A DNA stretch of 64,000 nt from Saccharina japonica (Eukaryota; Sar; Phaeophyceae; Laminariales; Laminariaceae). Below, one piece after another: positions 31,090 through 43,800 of the stretch. Position numbers and translations under genes: made by a program. The notes under the pieces were generated by a model, which saw nothing but the letters and a program-made list of their open reading frames with translations, was not told where the DNA came from and made no database searches. The stretch is from the NCBI GenBank assembly GCA_008828725.1, contig MEHQ01002219.1, forward strand, positions 511,498 to 575,497, written 5' to 3'. Numbering within the stretch: position 1 is the stretch's first letter; each line of letters begins with the position of its first letter.

Positions 31090-34000
31090 GCTATTTATTT
31101 TGTTCTTTCCAACAAGCGATCACGTTACGCATTAACCCCGCGGTACCCAGTGAAACGTCGTTCTTGGTGGCGTAGTATTGGGAGAATTGTTTGCAGATGT
31201 TGTTTAGCATGTATTGCGTCAACCCCGCCGGGAAATACTTCGGCACATCGCCGTTGTCGTGGGAGTGAATGAATGGATTGTAGCGCTGTACCGACACGTA
31301 CCTGCTTGCATCAGCGTCGGGCATGTCAGAAGACATATGCAAATATAAGAGTTTAGACCCGAGAGGAGATCTGTCCGGGGTGTCCCCGGAGAAGCAGTGG
31401 ATAACAGCAAGGACTTTATAGGGGCCCGTCCAGTTGAGAGTCAGCTTGGCATTGAGGACCTTGGTGGCCGTGTCAGTCTTGGCACTTCGACGAATGGTGG
31501 CTGCTGTATTGTACACCTATTCCACGCTGCCAGCGACGAATTTGGGAACCGGACGCAGGGCGGCGGAAAGGGCGGAGTGACGCCGGTTCACGCGAGCAAC
31601 TGTGAGGGTGTGGTACTCCCGAACGATGTCATACGCGCGCTGCTGGTGGTCCGTCGCCAACTCAGAGCAAGCGAGGTGGTCGCAGGCCAAACGTTAGTGA
31701 CAGCCGACTCCAGCGCGCTCGAAACTCGTGAGAGGGAATCGTAGAAGCCGACCCATGTGAACCGCGTTAGGAGCCAAACTCGTGGCGGCGCTAACCGAAT
31801 TATTGTACACAAACTCTATTTGGGGGAGCTGTTCCTCCCAATCGTTCTTGAGCTCATTGACGAATATCGTCAACATCTGTGCCATCGTGTGGTTTACACG
31901 TTCCACCCTACCATTGCCTTTTGGATGGTAGGAGCTTGTGGCGATTTTTAGAACCCCGAGACGCTGAGAGACGACTTGCGAAAGCTTTATGCAAAATTGT
32001 AGGTCGTTGTCCTAGAGTATGCTGCGGGGGCATACCCAGAGGGGAAAATACTTGTTGATGAGGATCTTCGCCGTGCCCTTCGAGATAAATTCAGCCGCGG
32101 TGACTGCGAACATATCGGCGCGGAGACTGAGGCGGTCCGTGAAGATCAATATGTGAGTGTTGCCTCGGGGCGTGGTCGGGAGAAGGCCGAAGTAATCGAC
32201 GCTGGCATCGTTGCCGGGCCCTTCAGAAAGGGGCATAGATATGACGGACCACCGAACCTTCAGCCCTGTGGTTGTTTGCGCTTGGCACGTAGCCACCACC
32301 TCGTGCATATGCTCATACCGATCCAAAAGTAGAGGCGTTCGAGCATGCGCAGATTACACACCCTCAGCAGGTGGCAGGAACTCTCGAATAGCAAGCCGCC
32401 ATGACCCCGGGATGCATGAGAAGCGGTACGGGAATGCGAATGGGACGCATGCAACAGTAGAGGTGCAGCATTAAATTTCGGATGGTTGTTACTTGAGAAG
32501 CTCTATACATCACGTAAAACACGATTTTGGAGGCACATAAGATTTCGACCCAACGACCAATTCCATGGTTTAAGTATTAAATGAAACAAGTCCATCAAAA
32601 GAAAACCATTCCGTCGATGTTGGGTTAAGGAGCCCCGCCATTCAGAAACAAAAAGCCTAAAAGGGCTACCGTTATCGTAGCACACGTCAGGGGCTCGTCG
32701 TTCACTAAACAGGCTGTTCGGCCCACCAAGCGCGTGGAGTCAGGCGCTAACGGCCGTCGAACAAGTAGGACGAGGTCATCTTCGGTTGTGTTAAGTTTTC
32801 CTTTCTCAGCCAACTGTCGAACCTCCGAAAAAGAAGGGAGCTGGTGTGAGGGAAAACACAACACAATGTCGGCTGACAAGGACTTCGGCCGGCCGACAAT
32901 ATTGTAGCGTATGACGGCGTTGAACGTGGGCTCGGCCTGCTGCGCCCGCACGCAGTTGGCATACGAGTAGCGCGCTGCGGAATCACCGGACTGGGGTTCG
33001 GCAGCTGCCCCGAGGGGATACAAGTCGGTCTTGGTGACGGACGGTATGACAGCGGGAGTCGGAAGACTTAAACGAGGAGCCCCCTCATGCTCGGCGCAGT
33101 CGCGGTCGGACGCAATCGGTACTGTCGGGACAGGCAGGGCAGCCCGAGCGGGGACGATAAGGACGGCCGAAGTCGGTCGCGCCCGAGGGACTCAGGTCCG
33201 GGGTGTAGCCCGCCGGGAATATAGTCGAGGAGCCCCGCCGGGCGCGACCCCATAGTCAACTGCAGGTGGTGCGGTGCCAGTAGCAGAGGCTGTTCTTCGA
33301 CGCGGCCTGGTGGAAATGCGGCTCCGAGGGCGGCAAAACCGACAAAAGCATCGGTTAGTCGGACGGTGGAGGTGCGGACGCGGTCGGATCTGCGATCTCG
33401 GCGAAATCGTCTCCCGGCGATGTGCTCGTCGGGGCAAGAGCAGGCTGAGCGGAAGCTGTGGCCCCAGCAGGGGCGTCTGTAGAACTCGTGCCGCTCTCCG
33501 AGGGTACGGCCAAAACCGAACCAGAAACGGTGTCGGCGGCAGGTAAACAATCCCCCCGGCCACGACAGCGATCGAAGGTGGCCACGGAAGCTGATACACG
33601 AGCGATGAATTTCCCCGAAGGAGAAGAAATGTCGTCAATTATCATACGTGGACCGTGATCGCGAAACTCGCGACATTCAGGAGAGGTGAAGGGTAGCCCA
33701 CCCAAACCCCCACTGTCTATTCAGGGCACCAGTCCACCGGAGGCGACGCCAGAGGTTGGTGAAGAACGGTTGACGAGTCCGCAGGCTCGAATAATGAAGA
33801 TATCATCGTCATTGGCAGGGGTGAGGCTGCAAGATCCGCTGCGATCTTGTCCCGTGGCAGGCTCCGGCAAGCGGGACAGAAATTCAGCATTACCGTTGGC
33901 GCTGCCTTCGCGATATTAGGTTGAGTATGAACTCAAACGCGGCGAAGAACATAAGCCACCGCTGGACGCGCGGGTGATGATCTCCTACATTGCCGATGCG

Positions 34001-34380
34001 CTCGAGTGCCTTGTGATCTGAAAAGATGAAGAATTGTGTATTCCAAAGGTAGCCTCTAAGTCGGTCGATGGCCCAGACTGTGATGACTGCTTCCAAGTCC
34101 AGAGGTGCCCAGTGCCTTTCGGAGTCGAGGGTGCTGCTTCATGGCCGGGTTGTGAGTGAACTTAGCGAAAGTTCCAGCAAAAACGACGTTTTCCCGAACG
34201 CGGTCCCAGGTAACGCAGTCGAAGCCACGCACGCCTGGACCGATGCGTTTGTTCTCGCGCGGGTCTGGCGAGGACATAATCCGTTCCGTTGCGCCGTGGT
34301 CGTGAAAATGGCGAGCTGTTTCAGCCCGAATATACTGCTCCGCGTAGAAATATGAGACATCATCAACTAACAATGACAAG
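31090..34380 (-). mobile_element. Ty3/gypsy retrotransposon fossil (pol region)
   Basis: Minus-strand order matches Ty3/gypsy pol: reverse transcriptase C-terminus and RNase H (about 34380-33890, with FIFSDHKALERI), a variable linker (33890-32700), the integrase zinc-binding end (32450-32260, MLERLYFWIGMSICTRWWL), the integrase core (32250-31690, with VDYFG and VERVNHTMAQM) and a post-integrase segment (31520-31090, LNWTGPYKVLAV). It is broken in several places, has no complete gag or terminal repeats that I can see, and carries a nested MITE. It is an old copy. Confidence 0.8.
32444..32698 (-). mobile_element. MITE, GACG...GTC family, nested in gypsy fossil
   Basis: The 255-bp insert has inverted ends GACGCATGCAACAGTAGAGG and CCGTTATCGTAGCACACGTC, plus the internal family motifs GGTTAAGGAGCCC and ATTCAGAAAC. 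It splits the integrase N-terminal region from the linker, so it arrived after the retroelement. Strand is arbitrary. Confidence 0.8.
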
Positions 34381-34399
34381 GGGGGCCACTGTGAAACAC

Positions 34400-37300
34400 A
34401 GGAGGGGGGCTGCTAGAACAGAACCGCCCGCTCCGATGAATAATCGAGAATAGGGTCGAAGACCGACGGTGCCGAGTCGACGGTGGCTGCATTTTTGGTA
34501 TGGGGGGGCGACAGTGTAATTCTCTGAGAACACTGCGCCCTGGTGCACGAGACGAGTCCCATTCCACGTGAACTGGCTCGGTGACACCATCGCTCGTAGG
34601 TGAAACATAACCAAAAGGTTGTCTAACTGCGCCCGATGGTCTCACTCCAGAGCCACGGGAGGAAGGGAGCTCTGAGCCCGTTCTGCTTGACGAGAGTGGA
34701 GATTCTTCCGAAATTAACGGATATGCCATCCGGATGGACTGGCCGGAGGCCGTGGAGTTACCTCGGGCTCGTCGGGCAGTGGTAGATTTTTCCTGCTCCA
34801 CTGCAACCGAAGGAGCACTGCGCACTCGGGGTAGCATGCTCGAGGTCAAATGGGCACCTGCAGACCAAGAAGACGGCTTAACAAAACCCGCAATCGGGTG
34901 GTTATAAACATGGTGTCCACCGGAAAGGGCTTCCGCGGAATGGACCTGCCGGGGAAGTGGGAAAAGGTAGCTAATATTGTCGACTCCTCCTCGAAAGTAA
35001 CAGGAGTGGAGCGGCCCCCGTTATAACGAGGAAACGCCGAGTCGAGGTTCAACCGAGATCTCGGGGCTTCGGTGCCGGCCTTCCCGCACCTCAAACCGAC
35101 CGCCACTACATGGCCGGGGGGTAGAGGAGAGGGACAACCTCGCTGAGCAAAGCGACGCCCAGACGCAACAGTCTTGGTGCTGCACGGCGCGTGGCTAAGG
35201 AGAGCGGAGTCTCAAACCCAGGCTCTCGTGCCGAGGGCTGACGGGAGCGGCGCTCGAAGCGCACGCTCCCGTCGCCTGGAAGATGCCGTAGCTGAGGGGA
35301 GCGGCGCTCGAAGCGCGTTGCACATCGATGGAGGAGCGGCGCTAATGCGCGGGCTCCCGTGTCATGACTGCGGGGAGCGGCAATCGAGGCGTAGGCTTCC
35401 ATCGGCGGAGGAGCGGCGCTAAATGCGCAGTCGCCCGTGCCCTGGCTGCGGGAAGCGGCGCGCGAGGCGCAGGGTTCTGTCACAGATGGAGCGGCGCGTA
35501 GTGGGCGGTCTCACGCGCCCGGGAAAAGGGGGCGGCGCTCGAGGCGCAGGCTTCCGTCGCGGGCATAGCGCCATGAAACTTTGTCACAGGCGGGAGGGGA
35601 GCCCATGTGCTCGCCGCAGAAACAAGTGTGGTTTTTTCGATGCGTTGACCGGATATACGGGACGACGTGCTGGGCGTATGGCCAGCAGGCAAGGCAGCAT
35701 TTGATGCTGGTCGGCGCTGAACGCTGGACGAGCGTAGAACACGAGAGTCTTGTGAACTCAATGTTTTTCTGTTGAAAATAAAATGTTGTAAGAGTTTTGG
35801 TATTGTGTTTTGGCAGCGCTGCGCGGTCACCATCGTGGCCAGACCCAGACAGCGTGTTACCTTTTTTCTGTTTATTGTAGTCGTCGATATGTCTGTCTTT
35901 CTGACCTTGGCCTTGGTGTTGCTCACGCAAGCGGCCCGAGCGGTGGCCATGCTTGTCTCTGGTGATTCTGGTTGTTCGATCGTGAGGGGTTGTCATCGCG
36001 GCGGCATCGGAGGACAGTCGTTCGCGGAAATCAGGCAGGTGTCTACACTGTATTAATGGGTGCAAGTCTTCGCGGCGGTTCGGGCGGTGGCACGGTTTTC
36101 TCGGGGCGCGGTAGCAGAGGAGGTCGGTGAATGTAAGCCCCTCCATAGAGGAGCGTCGTCGGTCTGCATGGGGGCCAATACAGCGAAAACCACAGCTTGG
36201 TGGTGGGCGGATAGGGTCCAGCATGTGGATCATAAATGAAGCCAAGATTCATTGGAATGGTTGGTATTCTATTCATGACATGATAATTACGCGATCCTGT
36301 CTGCCATCTGGGCGACAGGGAAGGCACACGGGCCTGGCCGCGCCTCTTAGAGGCGGGCCGAGGCCCGGCAGGGCGGATGACCTCGTACCCGTCGAAGAAA
36401 CAGGAAAGGCGAAAGAAACAAAACAAAAGGACATTGAAGGCTGGTAGCAAACCGAAAGCGAGACACATGGTACCAACCGTTACAAACGGTTCGGAGCACA
36501 ATCCAAGGTTCCAGATTAAAACTTGGGTCTTAGCCCAGAGCCCGTCCACACCGACCCGAACTCCCTGTAGTACAAGCGCGGGTAAGAGATGTCCACTCCG
36601 TATCACGACCAAACGTACCACTCGAAATGCCTACAGGCAGGAGGAAAAAGGGTACACCCACCGATGTGTATTACAAGTAGTACTCGTGCGACACCCGGCG
36701 CCGAAATCTCAACGCCCATCCCCCCTGTAGCAGTATCATCTCACGCCAATTTCCTGAAAGCAGTTGGAAAAGAGGGGGTGCACACGGCGAGCAAAGCCAC
36801 TTAGCGCGCAATACCCGTTATCCCGACACCATCCCACGAAAAAGCCGTAGGGATGCGGGTGCAACGAAAGGTTCCGCAAGACTCGCTTCGCTGAAAGTCA
36901 GCATATACCGAAAACAAAAACATCGCTTGAAACTCGAACGAGCGCGCTGCCACGCAGCATCGGCCGGTTAGATAGGAAATAGCGAAGAAGAAGTACTGTT
37001 TTTTCCCCTATGAAGATGTTGCGGAGGATTGGGCTCAGCCTACCACCAAATTAGAGGAGAGCGTAGCTGAAGAACAGAGCTCGATTCTACGTACGCGAAT
37101 CAAATGTTAGGAAAGCGCGCTATATTGCGGTGATGCTGGCGGTTTCCGCAAAAACGGTCACAGCGCTTGCGGCTACAACAACTTAAAACAACGGTTGCGC
37201 GCGGTACTTGAACAAGTAGGATGGCGCGAGGTCAAATATAAGTGCTCAAGAGGACCAGCGAAGGAGGCATCGTGCACCAAAAATGACACTTCTTGCCTGC

Positions 37301-37570
37301 CAGTGGTCCAGAAAAACGTGAAGTCGGCTTGGTTAATACAGAGCGGAAGCCCCTGCAGCTGAAATATCTATGTCCTCCACTCCATACCGCGCGTATAGTT
37401 GCAAGCTTTTCCCGTCTTTGGGTCTGGTGATGACCCGCCGATGCAGACATCCTCGCGAAATGGGCGAAGATTGTCGTCTCATACGGCGAGTGTCTCATGT
37501 GCGGTCAACGACACATCACAGAGCAAGCGGCGTCCGCGGCGTGAGCCACGATGCAGGCGAAAGCGGCTCC
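34400..37570. other. GC-rich tract, no assignable gene
   Basis: The stretch is distinctly richer in GC than its surroundings, with overlapping open frames on several strands that look composition-driven. Some could be the leader or gag part of the neighbouring fossil, but no capsid or zinc-knuckle motif is visible. Confidence 0.35.
35230..35590 (-). repeat. GC-rich minisatellite, GGAGCGGCGCTCGARGCGC units
   Basis: About eight units of roughly 35-45 bp (pairs give an ~80-bp higher period). On the minus strand the repeat stays in frame as an Ala/Arg/Ser-rich peptide (ASxAAxRSxxTGxxA). Confidence 0.7.
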
Positions 37571-38049
37571 TACAAGCTGGCGATCAGCGGTGCCGAGCAA
37601 AGGGTCGCGTAGTCCGATGAACAGCTCGGGACGCGAGCCGGGATGGTGACGGTGTCTGCTGCACCTTGGCCGGCTGCTGGAGCCCCACGCCTGTCGAGGA
37701 CTGCTAGTGGGCGTGCTCCCGCTGTCGCTCTCACTGAAGCTGGTGGGGCGTTCCTAGAAAGGCCAGCCAGAGGGTCTGCAGCTCCTGTGGGTGCTGCACT
37801 TTTGCGCCGCACCGAGCGAGGTTGTCTGGAGTGCATGCTTCGTTTGCAGCTGCGGCGCGCCGGTCAAGACCTGCCGGAAGGCGTGCGTCATGGTGACAGT
37901 TGGGGTAGCCGGTGTGCTCAATGGAGGGCGAGGAAAAATGGCAGGCGCGGTACTGGCAGTACCGGGTGGCACGGTGGCTTTTGAGTCATAAGTAGCGTAG
38001 AAAGAGGTATCAGCAGAAGTCACCACAACAGAAGATTATACAGCATTGT

Positions 38050-38502
38050 TCACAACAGCTGGTACAGCAGTGGTAGGTCGGCAGCAGAGTCTGTACTGAA
38101 TTCCCTGTAACACGTATCGTCGACTCTTACAGCAGTAAGAATATCAGCGGCTGTACTGAAATTCATCTGAGAAGCATCGTCCACATTACCAACAGTGAAG
38201 ATGACAGGGAGTATACTGAATTCCAGTGTGTCATCTTTCCAAGCGAGGCGCGAGGAAACAATCACGAACGGCATTTTCACGCTCTGCCCTCGTACGAGTA
38301 CCAGCGGTACTCGGCTGGGCAGCAGCCAGCTCCGTGTCTTGCCCCGAACCAGGTAGAACTGGAGGTGGGAGGCGTAGTCTGCTGGAATTCTGCTTGGCAG
38401 GTATCGTAGAGTCAGAGGCGGAGGGGCGTGTCTAGACGCAGAAGGTCCAAATCGGCCGTTTGTCGGAAATGAGGCTCGTTCTTCGTCTTGAGGCGCCGAG
38501 CG
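38050..38502 (-). CDS. Unrecognised open frame with in-frame ~20-residue repeats
   Basis: A minus-strand frame is open for about 150 codons. It begins Ser/Pro/Arg-rich and ends in three related units with VDD...FSTxxDILTAV (about 38225-38085), a ~60-bp DNA period that preserves the reading frame. Frame-keeping repeats weakly favour translation, but there is no domain, start or splice evidence. It may be part of a decayed mobile element. Confidence 0.2.
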   Translation of the reverse strand, partial: RSAPQDEERASFPTNGRFGPSASRHAPPPLTLRYLPSRIPADYASHLQFYLVRGKTRSWLLPSRVPLVLVRGQSVKMPFVIVSSRLAWKDDTLEFSILPVIFTVGNVDDASQMNFSTAADILTAVRVDDTCYREFSTDSAADLPLLYQLL

Positions 38503-39020
38503 TCATTCGGAGGCTTGCAGGCGTCCGAGGTCTTGAGGGGCCGAGAGTCATCGAGAGGCTTCCAGGCGTGGGGCTGAGACTTTGCAGCTGAACAAGGAGG
38601 AGCCATCACCGGGGGCGTGAGGGACTAGACTTGCTCTCGCAAGGAGCAAGAAGGTCGCTGTTCAGGGGCCTGTTCTGTTGTCGAATCCGTGGGCGTGAGG
38701 AGCTCGACTTGCTCTCGCGACGAGTAAGAAGGTCGTTTTGTAGAGGCCAGTATTCGTGATGAATTCACAGGTTCTTTCTCCAGTCCAGTCCTTTGGTCCT
38801 CAGGTTGGGCTGTTGTACTTGGCGCTTGATCCTCACCGGCGTTTCGTAAACGGTGTCCCAGCAAGTGACCCTGGGGTTCGGGGTCTTGGCCACCACGAGG
38901 AGGAACAAACCCGCCGTCCTCGTGAGTCTCCATCGTGGGCAGGCGGGGGAAACGCAAGCTCAAGAGGAACAAAACGCAAAAAAAGCGAACGGCGAAACCG
39001 AGCCACCGACAAAGGGCCAA
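38412..39020 (-). other. Open-frame remnants with hydrophobic N-terminus and peptide repeats
   Basis: The minus strand from 39020 starts with a signal-like segment (VRFFCVLFLLSLRFP) and continues into a charged Glu/Pro/Ser-rich stretch. Duplicated units follow at DNA level (CTCGACTTGCTCTCGC near 38700, with its partner near 38625) and at peptide level (AWKPLDDSRPLKT, then ACKPPNDARRLKT). The frame is not continuous. The origin, host gene relic or mobile element, is undecided. Confidence 0.25.
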
Positions 39021-39418
39021 AGTCCTGCGGAAAGCAACGTCAAGTGTAATTTGATTGGGGTAAGGACACAGAGTATCCCTATCCAGGTCAGTCTATTGAA
39101 CAGGTATTCGTTGGTAGTCACATGTGCTGTTTGCTTAGAGATAGAAGAAGAGCAGATTTATTTATTTTCCTACGATGCAAAACTGAAAGAAAAGAAGGCT
39201 TGGTCACCGTAGACCTGGGAACTCCCGGTACCGATCTAAGATACGCCTTCCAAGTACTACAAATACGATGATTATACCTGTAACCAGGTATTTCCCATGG
39301 TTTCCACACCTTCCCAGCAGTACCATGACACTGGTACTTTTGCGATATTTGCTATATTACGCGATGAAATTGAAACGTGAATATTTACTATCGGCATACG
39401 TGAAATAAAAATATAAAC

Positions 39419-39457
39419 TTTAAGGGGCCGTTTCGGGGGAAACAAAAGCCCTTAAAA
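39419..39457. repeat. Short imperfect hairpin
   Basis: TTTAAGGGGCCGTTTC pairs with GAAACAAAAGCCCTTAAA across a GGGG loop. It lies at the left edge of the tandem pair 39480-40870. Confidence 0.5.
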
Positions 39458-39479
39458 AACGAACCGTTTTTTTTCAGCT

Positions 39480-40870
39480 GCAGTACTATTTCTGGCATAA
39501 TTTGTACTTTTTATTACTGCTTACAAAACAGTACATTTCTCCAGTTCTACTAATATTGCCCAGACCCACCCCCGTGATAGGTTTGACAGAGCGTAGGTCA
39601 TGCGCAACATGTTTTCTCAGGCGTCGGATCGACCCGACCCTTTTTTCATCAAGACAAATGTGTTACGAAGTATACTCATAAACGACTCCCCATACATCTG
39701 GTACCCAAAGACGAACTTGTCGTATAATGGCGATTTTCTCCGGCTGCTGCTGATACTGGTTTAACTCAGGGTTTCGACGAGGACGCAGAGCACTAATAAC
39801 ACAAACAACCTGGGCCTCTAGCTCGACCATCAGTAGCGTACTACGCTGCCACAGCAGAGTGTATATACCAAACAGGAGCTCTGAGACTATCAACATTCTT
39901 GCCGCTGAGCAATTTCCTTTATTGATTCGAAGACAGCAATGACTGCGGTCCCTTGCATACCCGAGATCCCGAACACCGTCTAAACACTATAACAAACAAG
40001 GTATGCGTTGGTCGGGAGCTGGTTTGAGCATGATAACTGGAACTATGCCGTGTGCGGCGAGGAGTAATTATATTTTTGTTTTTGTGCCAGAAATACTACT
40101 GATGCGGTAAAAAGGTTTTGTTTTTTCGAAAGACTCAAGAACTCTTTTTTGCTTTGACCGACGGGGGCCCCGTCGGTCAAAACCGAAAATAATCCTTGAG
40201 TCTAAACGGGGCCCCTTCGGGCAGGAACTGTAAGAGCACTGCAAAAATAAATCAGATTAATATTTTAGTTGCAATACTGTTTCTGGTTCAGTTTTCACCT
40301 TATCATGACTCACCACGGGAAACGCCGTTTCTCTATTAGAAGAGTTCTAAGGCTCAGATGTATTCCCGATGAATATGTACAAAAATGGTTGGTCGTGGTC
40401 AACATTTATTTGTGTTTCGATACCCGCATCGATCCGACGCCTTTTTGATCATGACAAGTAAGTGCCTCTTACTCAAAACATGACTCGCCATATCCCCGGT
40501 ACTCACAGACGACCTTGAAATTTTGCATTTTCTCCGGCTGCTGATACTGTATTAATTCCGATTTTCGACGAAGACGCCGAGCACTATTGATAGTACATGA
40601 ACCTACCTAGGACTCTCCAGTAGTTCGACCGTCGGTGGCGTCCTACGTGGTCCCAAGACAGCGTACAAACCAAACAGGCGATCCGAATCGATCAAACTCT
40701 TGCTCCTGAAGACTTTCGTTTCGTGATGCCAACACAGCCGTGCCTGCCCCTTGATGATCTAAGAGCCCCAACTCCTCGTAAAGTCTATAACGAACAAGCT
40801 ATACGTTGGTCGGGAGCAGGTCTGAGCATTAAAACTGGAGCTATGCTGCGTTCCGTAAGGAGTACTGGTG
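39480..40870 (-). repeat. Two-copy tandem duplication, ~790 bp, diverged
   Basis: 39480-40065 aligns with 40260-40870 (TATGCGTTGGTCGGGAGCTG near 39999 versus TATACGTTGGTCGGGAGCAG near 40800; TTTTCTCCGGCTGCTG in both). On the minus strand both copies preserve a peptide with LRRKSELIQYQQPEKM / PRRNPELNQYQQQPEKI, suggesting that they derive from a once-coding sequence, possibly a transposon. Confidence 0.65.
40131..40203. repeat. Long hairpin, 36-bp arms, 1-bp centre
   Basis: AGACTCAAG...TTTGACCGACGGGG is followed directly by CCCCGTCGGTCAAA...CTTGAGTCT. The inner 14 bp and the outer 9 bp pair perfectly, with mismatches between them. It sits between the two copies of the tandem pair. Confidence 0.85.
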
Positions 40871-43800
40871 ATATGACCTACTTGATAGATGCAGGATCCA
40901 TCACCGATGTCAGAATTTGACGTGGCTGGTACGACACATCTACATCACTGCTGTATATACTTCGACATATATGTCTAGGTACCAAATGGATATTTTCCCG
41001 GAATACTTTCACTTTTCATCTCCGGCCGCGGGTCTTTTCTCGCGCTGTCCGCTGCGGGGCACGCAGGGGGCCCGCGTGTACACCGCGGCGCAAGTGCGTG
41101 TCCCGGCCGAGGCCCGTGGGGCGTGCTCTGGGCGTTCGAAGTCGCGAATTCTGGCAAATAACTCAGGGGGGACGTTCCGACTTGACACCGCCTAGCAACT
41201 ACTATGGAAAACCTCTCGTACGACTATTTTTTTCGTTTTTTCATCCTTATGAACTTTGATGCACGCACGAGACAACAAGGACCACACCGACATTGAACGA
41301 GGCACACATCAAGCGACGTGCAGCAGTACAGTAGTTGATACCATGTTGCATGCGGCTGCTCTCTGTGGGCTGTGTACAGCAGCAGCAGTTGAAGGAGACG
41401 CTTAAACAATTTCATGCTCATTAAAGGTAAATTTTTAATTTGGTTTCAGTATTTTGGAATCTACGTAGAGTACACACACAGATCTACGAGTACACATGTA
41501 CAGCAGTATGCATACCATACGTACCTCTCTCCATCTACGTAAACGATAGACCGATCTCCATGCGTATGAATACGAGTATGTTGGTACGAGTACTGCTAAT
41601 TTTTACGGGTACATGTCTCGAGTTTAGAACATATAGTACAAAGCAGCCGATGCGCCATTTATCGTAGTAAGCAGCTTTACGAGTAGTAGCAGGAGGAATC
41701 CAGCAGATCTAGTTGCGTCAGCTACGAACAACGAGTACTGCTTTTCTGTGTTCTGTCTTTCATTGTGCATGCGTGTGTGTTTGATGTATGCGATTCCAGC
41801 AAAACCTCCCCCACTGATTTTAATATAACCCGCGCTGTACTCGTACAGCAGCGATTAAAAACAACAAAACCGCTAATACCCATCACGGGTATGGATAACA
41901 CTTCATACTCGCCGAGAATTTGGGCCCAGGGCACCCGGGTATCCAGCTGTTCGACGGGCACCCTTAGACGAGTACTCGGCTGCTAAACGCGTACCAGGGT
42001 ACCCGCCCAAAAGGTATTACGTACCAGTGAATACTCTTTTCTAGGACCGGGGCGGGACTCGTCGGGCAACAGCTCTGTCATAACTATCTTCTGTATACTC
42101 AGCTGTGCAGAGCAGAACAGCCGTGGTAACTACAGTACGACTGTGGGATCGTCTTTAATCCTACAAAAAGTAGTTAGATCGACTTCAGCAACAAAACAAG
42201 TCGTTGAGCCTGGACACCAAACTGAAGTTTCTTAACACCGACCGGGAGCCCACTGTACCTCAGATACGATATCATATCGTGACAGTTGTTTCGTTAGGAA
42301 TGGCCATCGCTACTACTTTTACAGTCTATGCCACAGGTTTGCTCCCAAAAATAAACTATGAAGCATGTGCGATCTATTTTCACCTTGCGACACCCCCGGG
42401 ATTTCAAGTGACCAACATCCCGAAGGGGAACCTTGTATATAAATACCATTAGAGATGCGTCGACGCGGATCGGTCGTTAGTTACGAGTGGACCGTAAGAC
42501 AGCTCTTCTTCGTGACAAAGGGCCCAACTTTCGATTGACAGCTTCACAATAGTTTTTAGCTCTCCACCTTTCGCTGGCAGCAGCACGACTAGTCTATAGC
42601 CCGTACTTCAGGTTTGTCGGTAACGACGACAATGCACGGCAGGGCATGGCAGGCATTTCAACAGTAGCAGCAGCAGCGCTTCGCTACCAACTGCTTCGCT
42701 GGAGACATCGTGAAACAGGTCATCAGACAGAGCTGATGATGTGAATCAGCAGCACAAGATCAACGGTTGCTGCGATAGCGCATGCCTATATGTAACGTGG
42801 CTCTGGGCGCGTGAGCTACGTGCAGCAGGGCGCAGGAGCTACGTGCAGCAGGGCGCGGGGGCTATGTGCAGCAGCAGTAGCAGCAATGAGCGGAAGCAGC
42901 GGGCGCTCTGGTGCGCAACCACCACAATGTACTGGCGTCGCTCAATGGCCAGCATTTGTACAGCACAACCAGGGAGAGACACCAGCATACATACTATCAT
43001 ATATAAGAGCTCAGGATGTATCATAGCTGCACAACCGGATTTTGTGGGTGTAGAGAGAGACACCATCATACAGACTATCAGGCAGAGCCCATGGCGTACT
43101 GCTGCTGCTGCTACTGAACTCAATCAACTTCTGCGACGGTAGCTCAGGCGGAAGATCATACGAGTCATCAGATAGTGGTGTAGTAGCGTGCAGTAGTGTC
43201 TTGCCCGCTGAATGGATTGCTCTTTTTGGTACTTTCCGGAATTTGAGTTAATTATTCATTTTCGGAGTTCGGGCACACGAAATAGGCCCCCGCTTTGTAT
43301 TGTTTGTTGCTGCTCTGCTACTACTGCTGAGTTAGTGGACAGAACTACTCGTACTGTATTATGTGCTGGTATGCGTTCATACTGCTGTGTTGCTGCTTCT
43401 GTGCATATCATAGACCGTCAGCCTCGTAGTGCTGTAGGGTACAGTAGTTACTTGCCAGGTGAAGACTTTTTCTTTTACTTTCTATCTGCGCACGCCTTTT
43501 CAATTATTTTACAGGAAATCGGGAAACCCACTGGAAATTCTCTGTAAAATAATACGAAGTAAACAAGTCGTATCAGTACGAAGTACGTTCCACAGGGTAC
43601 GAGTCTCATACGTACAATACGTACACGGCCTCTATGTACGAGGGCAAAGTGTTTTGTTGTCTTCAGATCTGATGAAAAATCTGGTGGTACACATTGTCGA
43701 CTCGTCCATGGACCACCACAGCAGCAGTATAGGCTGCCGCTTTGTATTGTTTGTTTCTGCTCTGCTACTACTGCTGAGGTACTGTGTACTTCGCTTGCAT

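Noticed and set aside
35511-36245. 244-codon minus-strand open frame, the longest in the window
   Set aside because: Composition-driven frame in a GC-rich tract with several overlapping open frames; no domain, and its end runs into minisatellite sequence.
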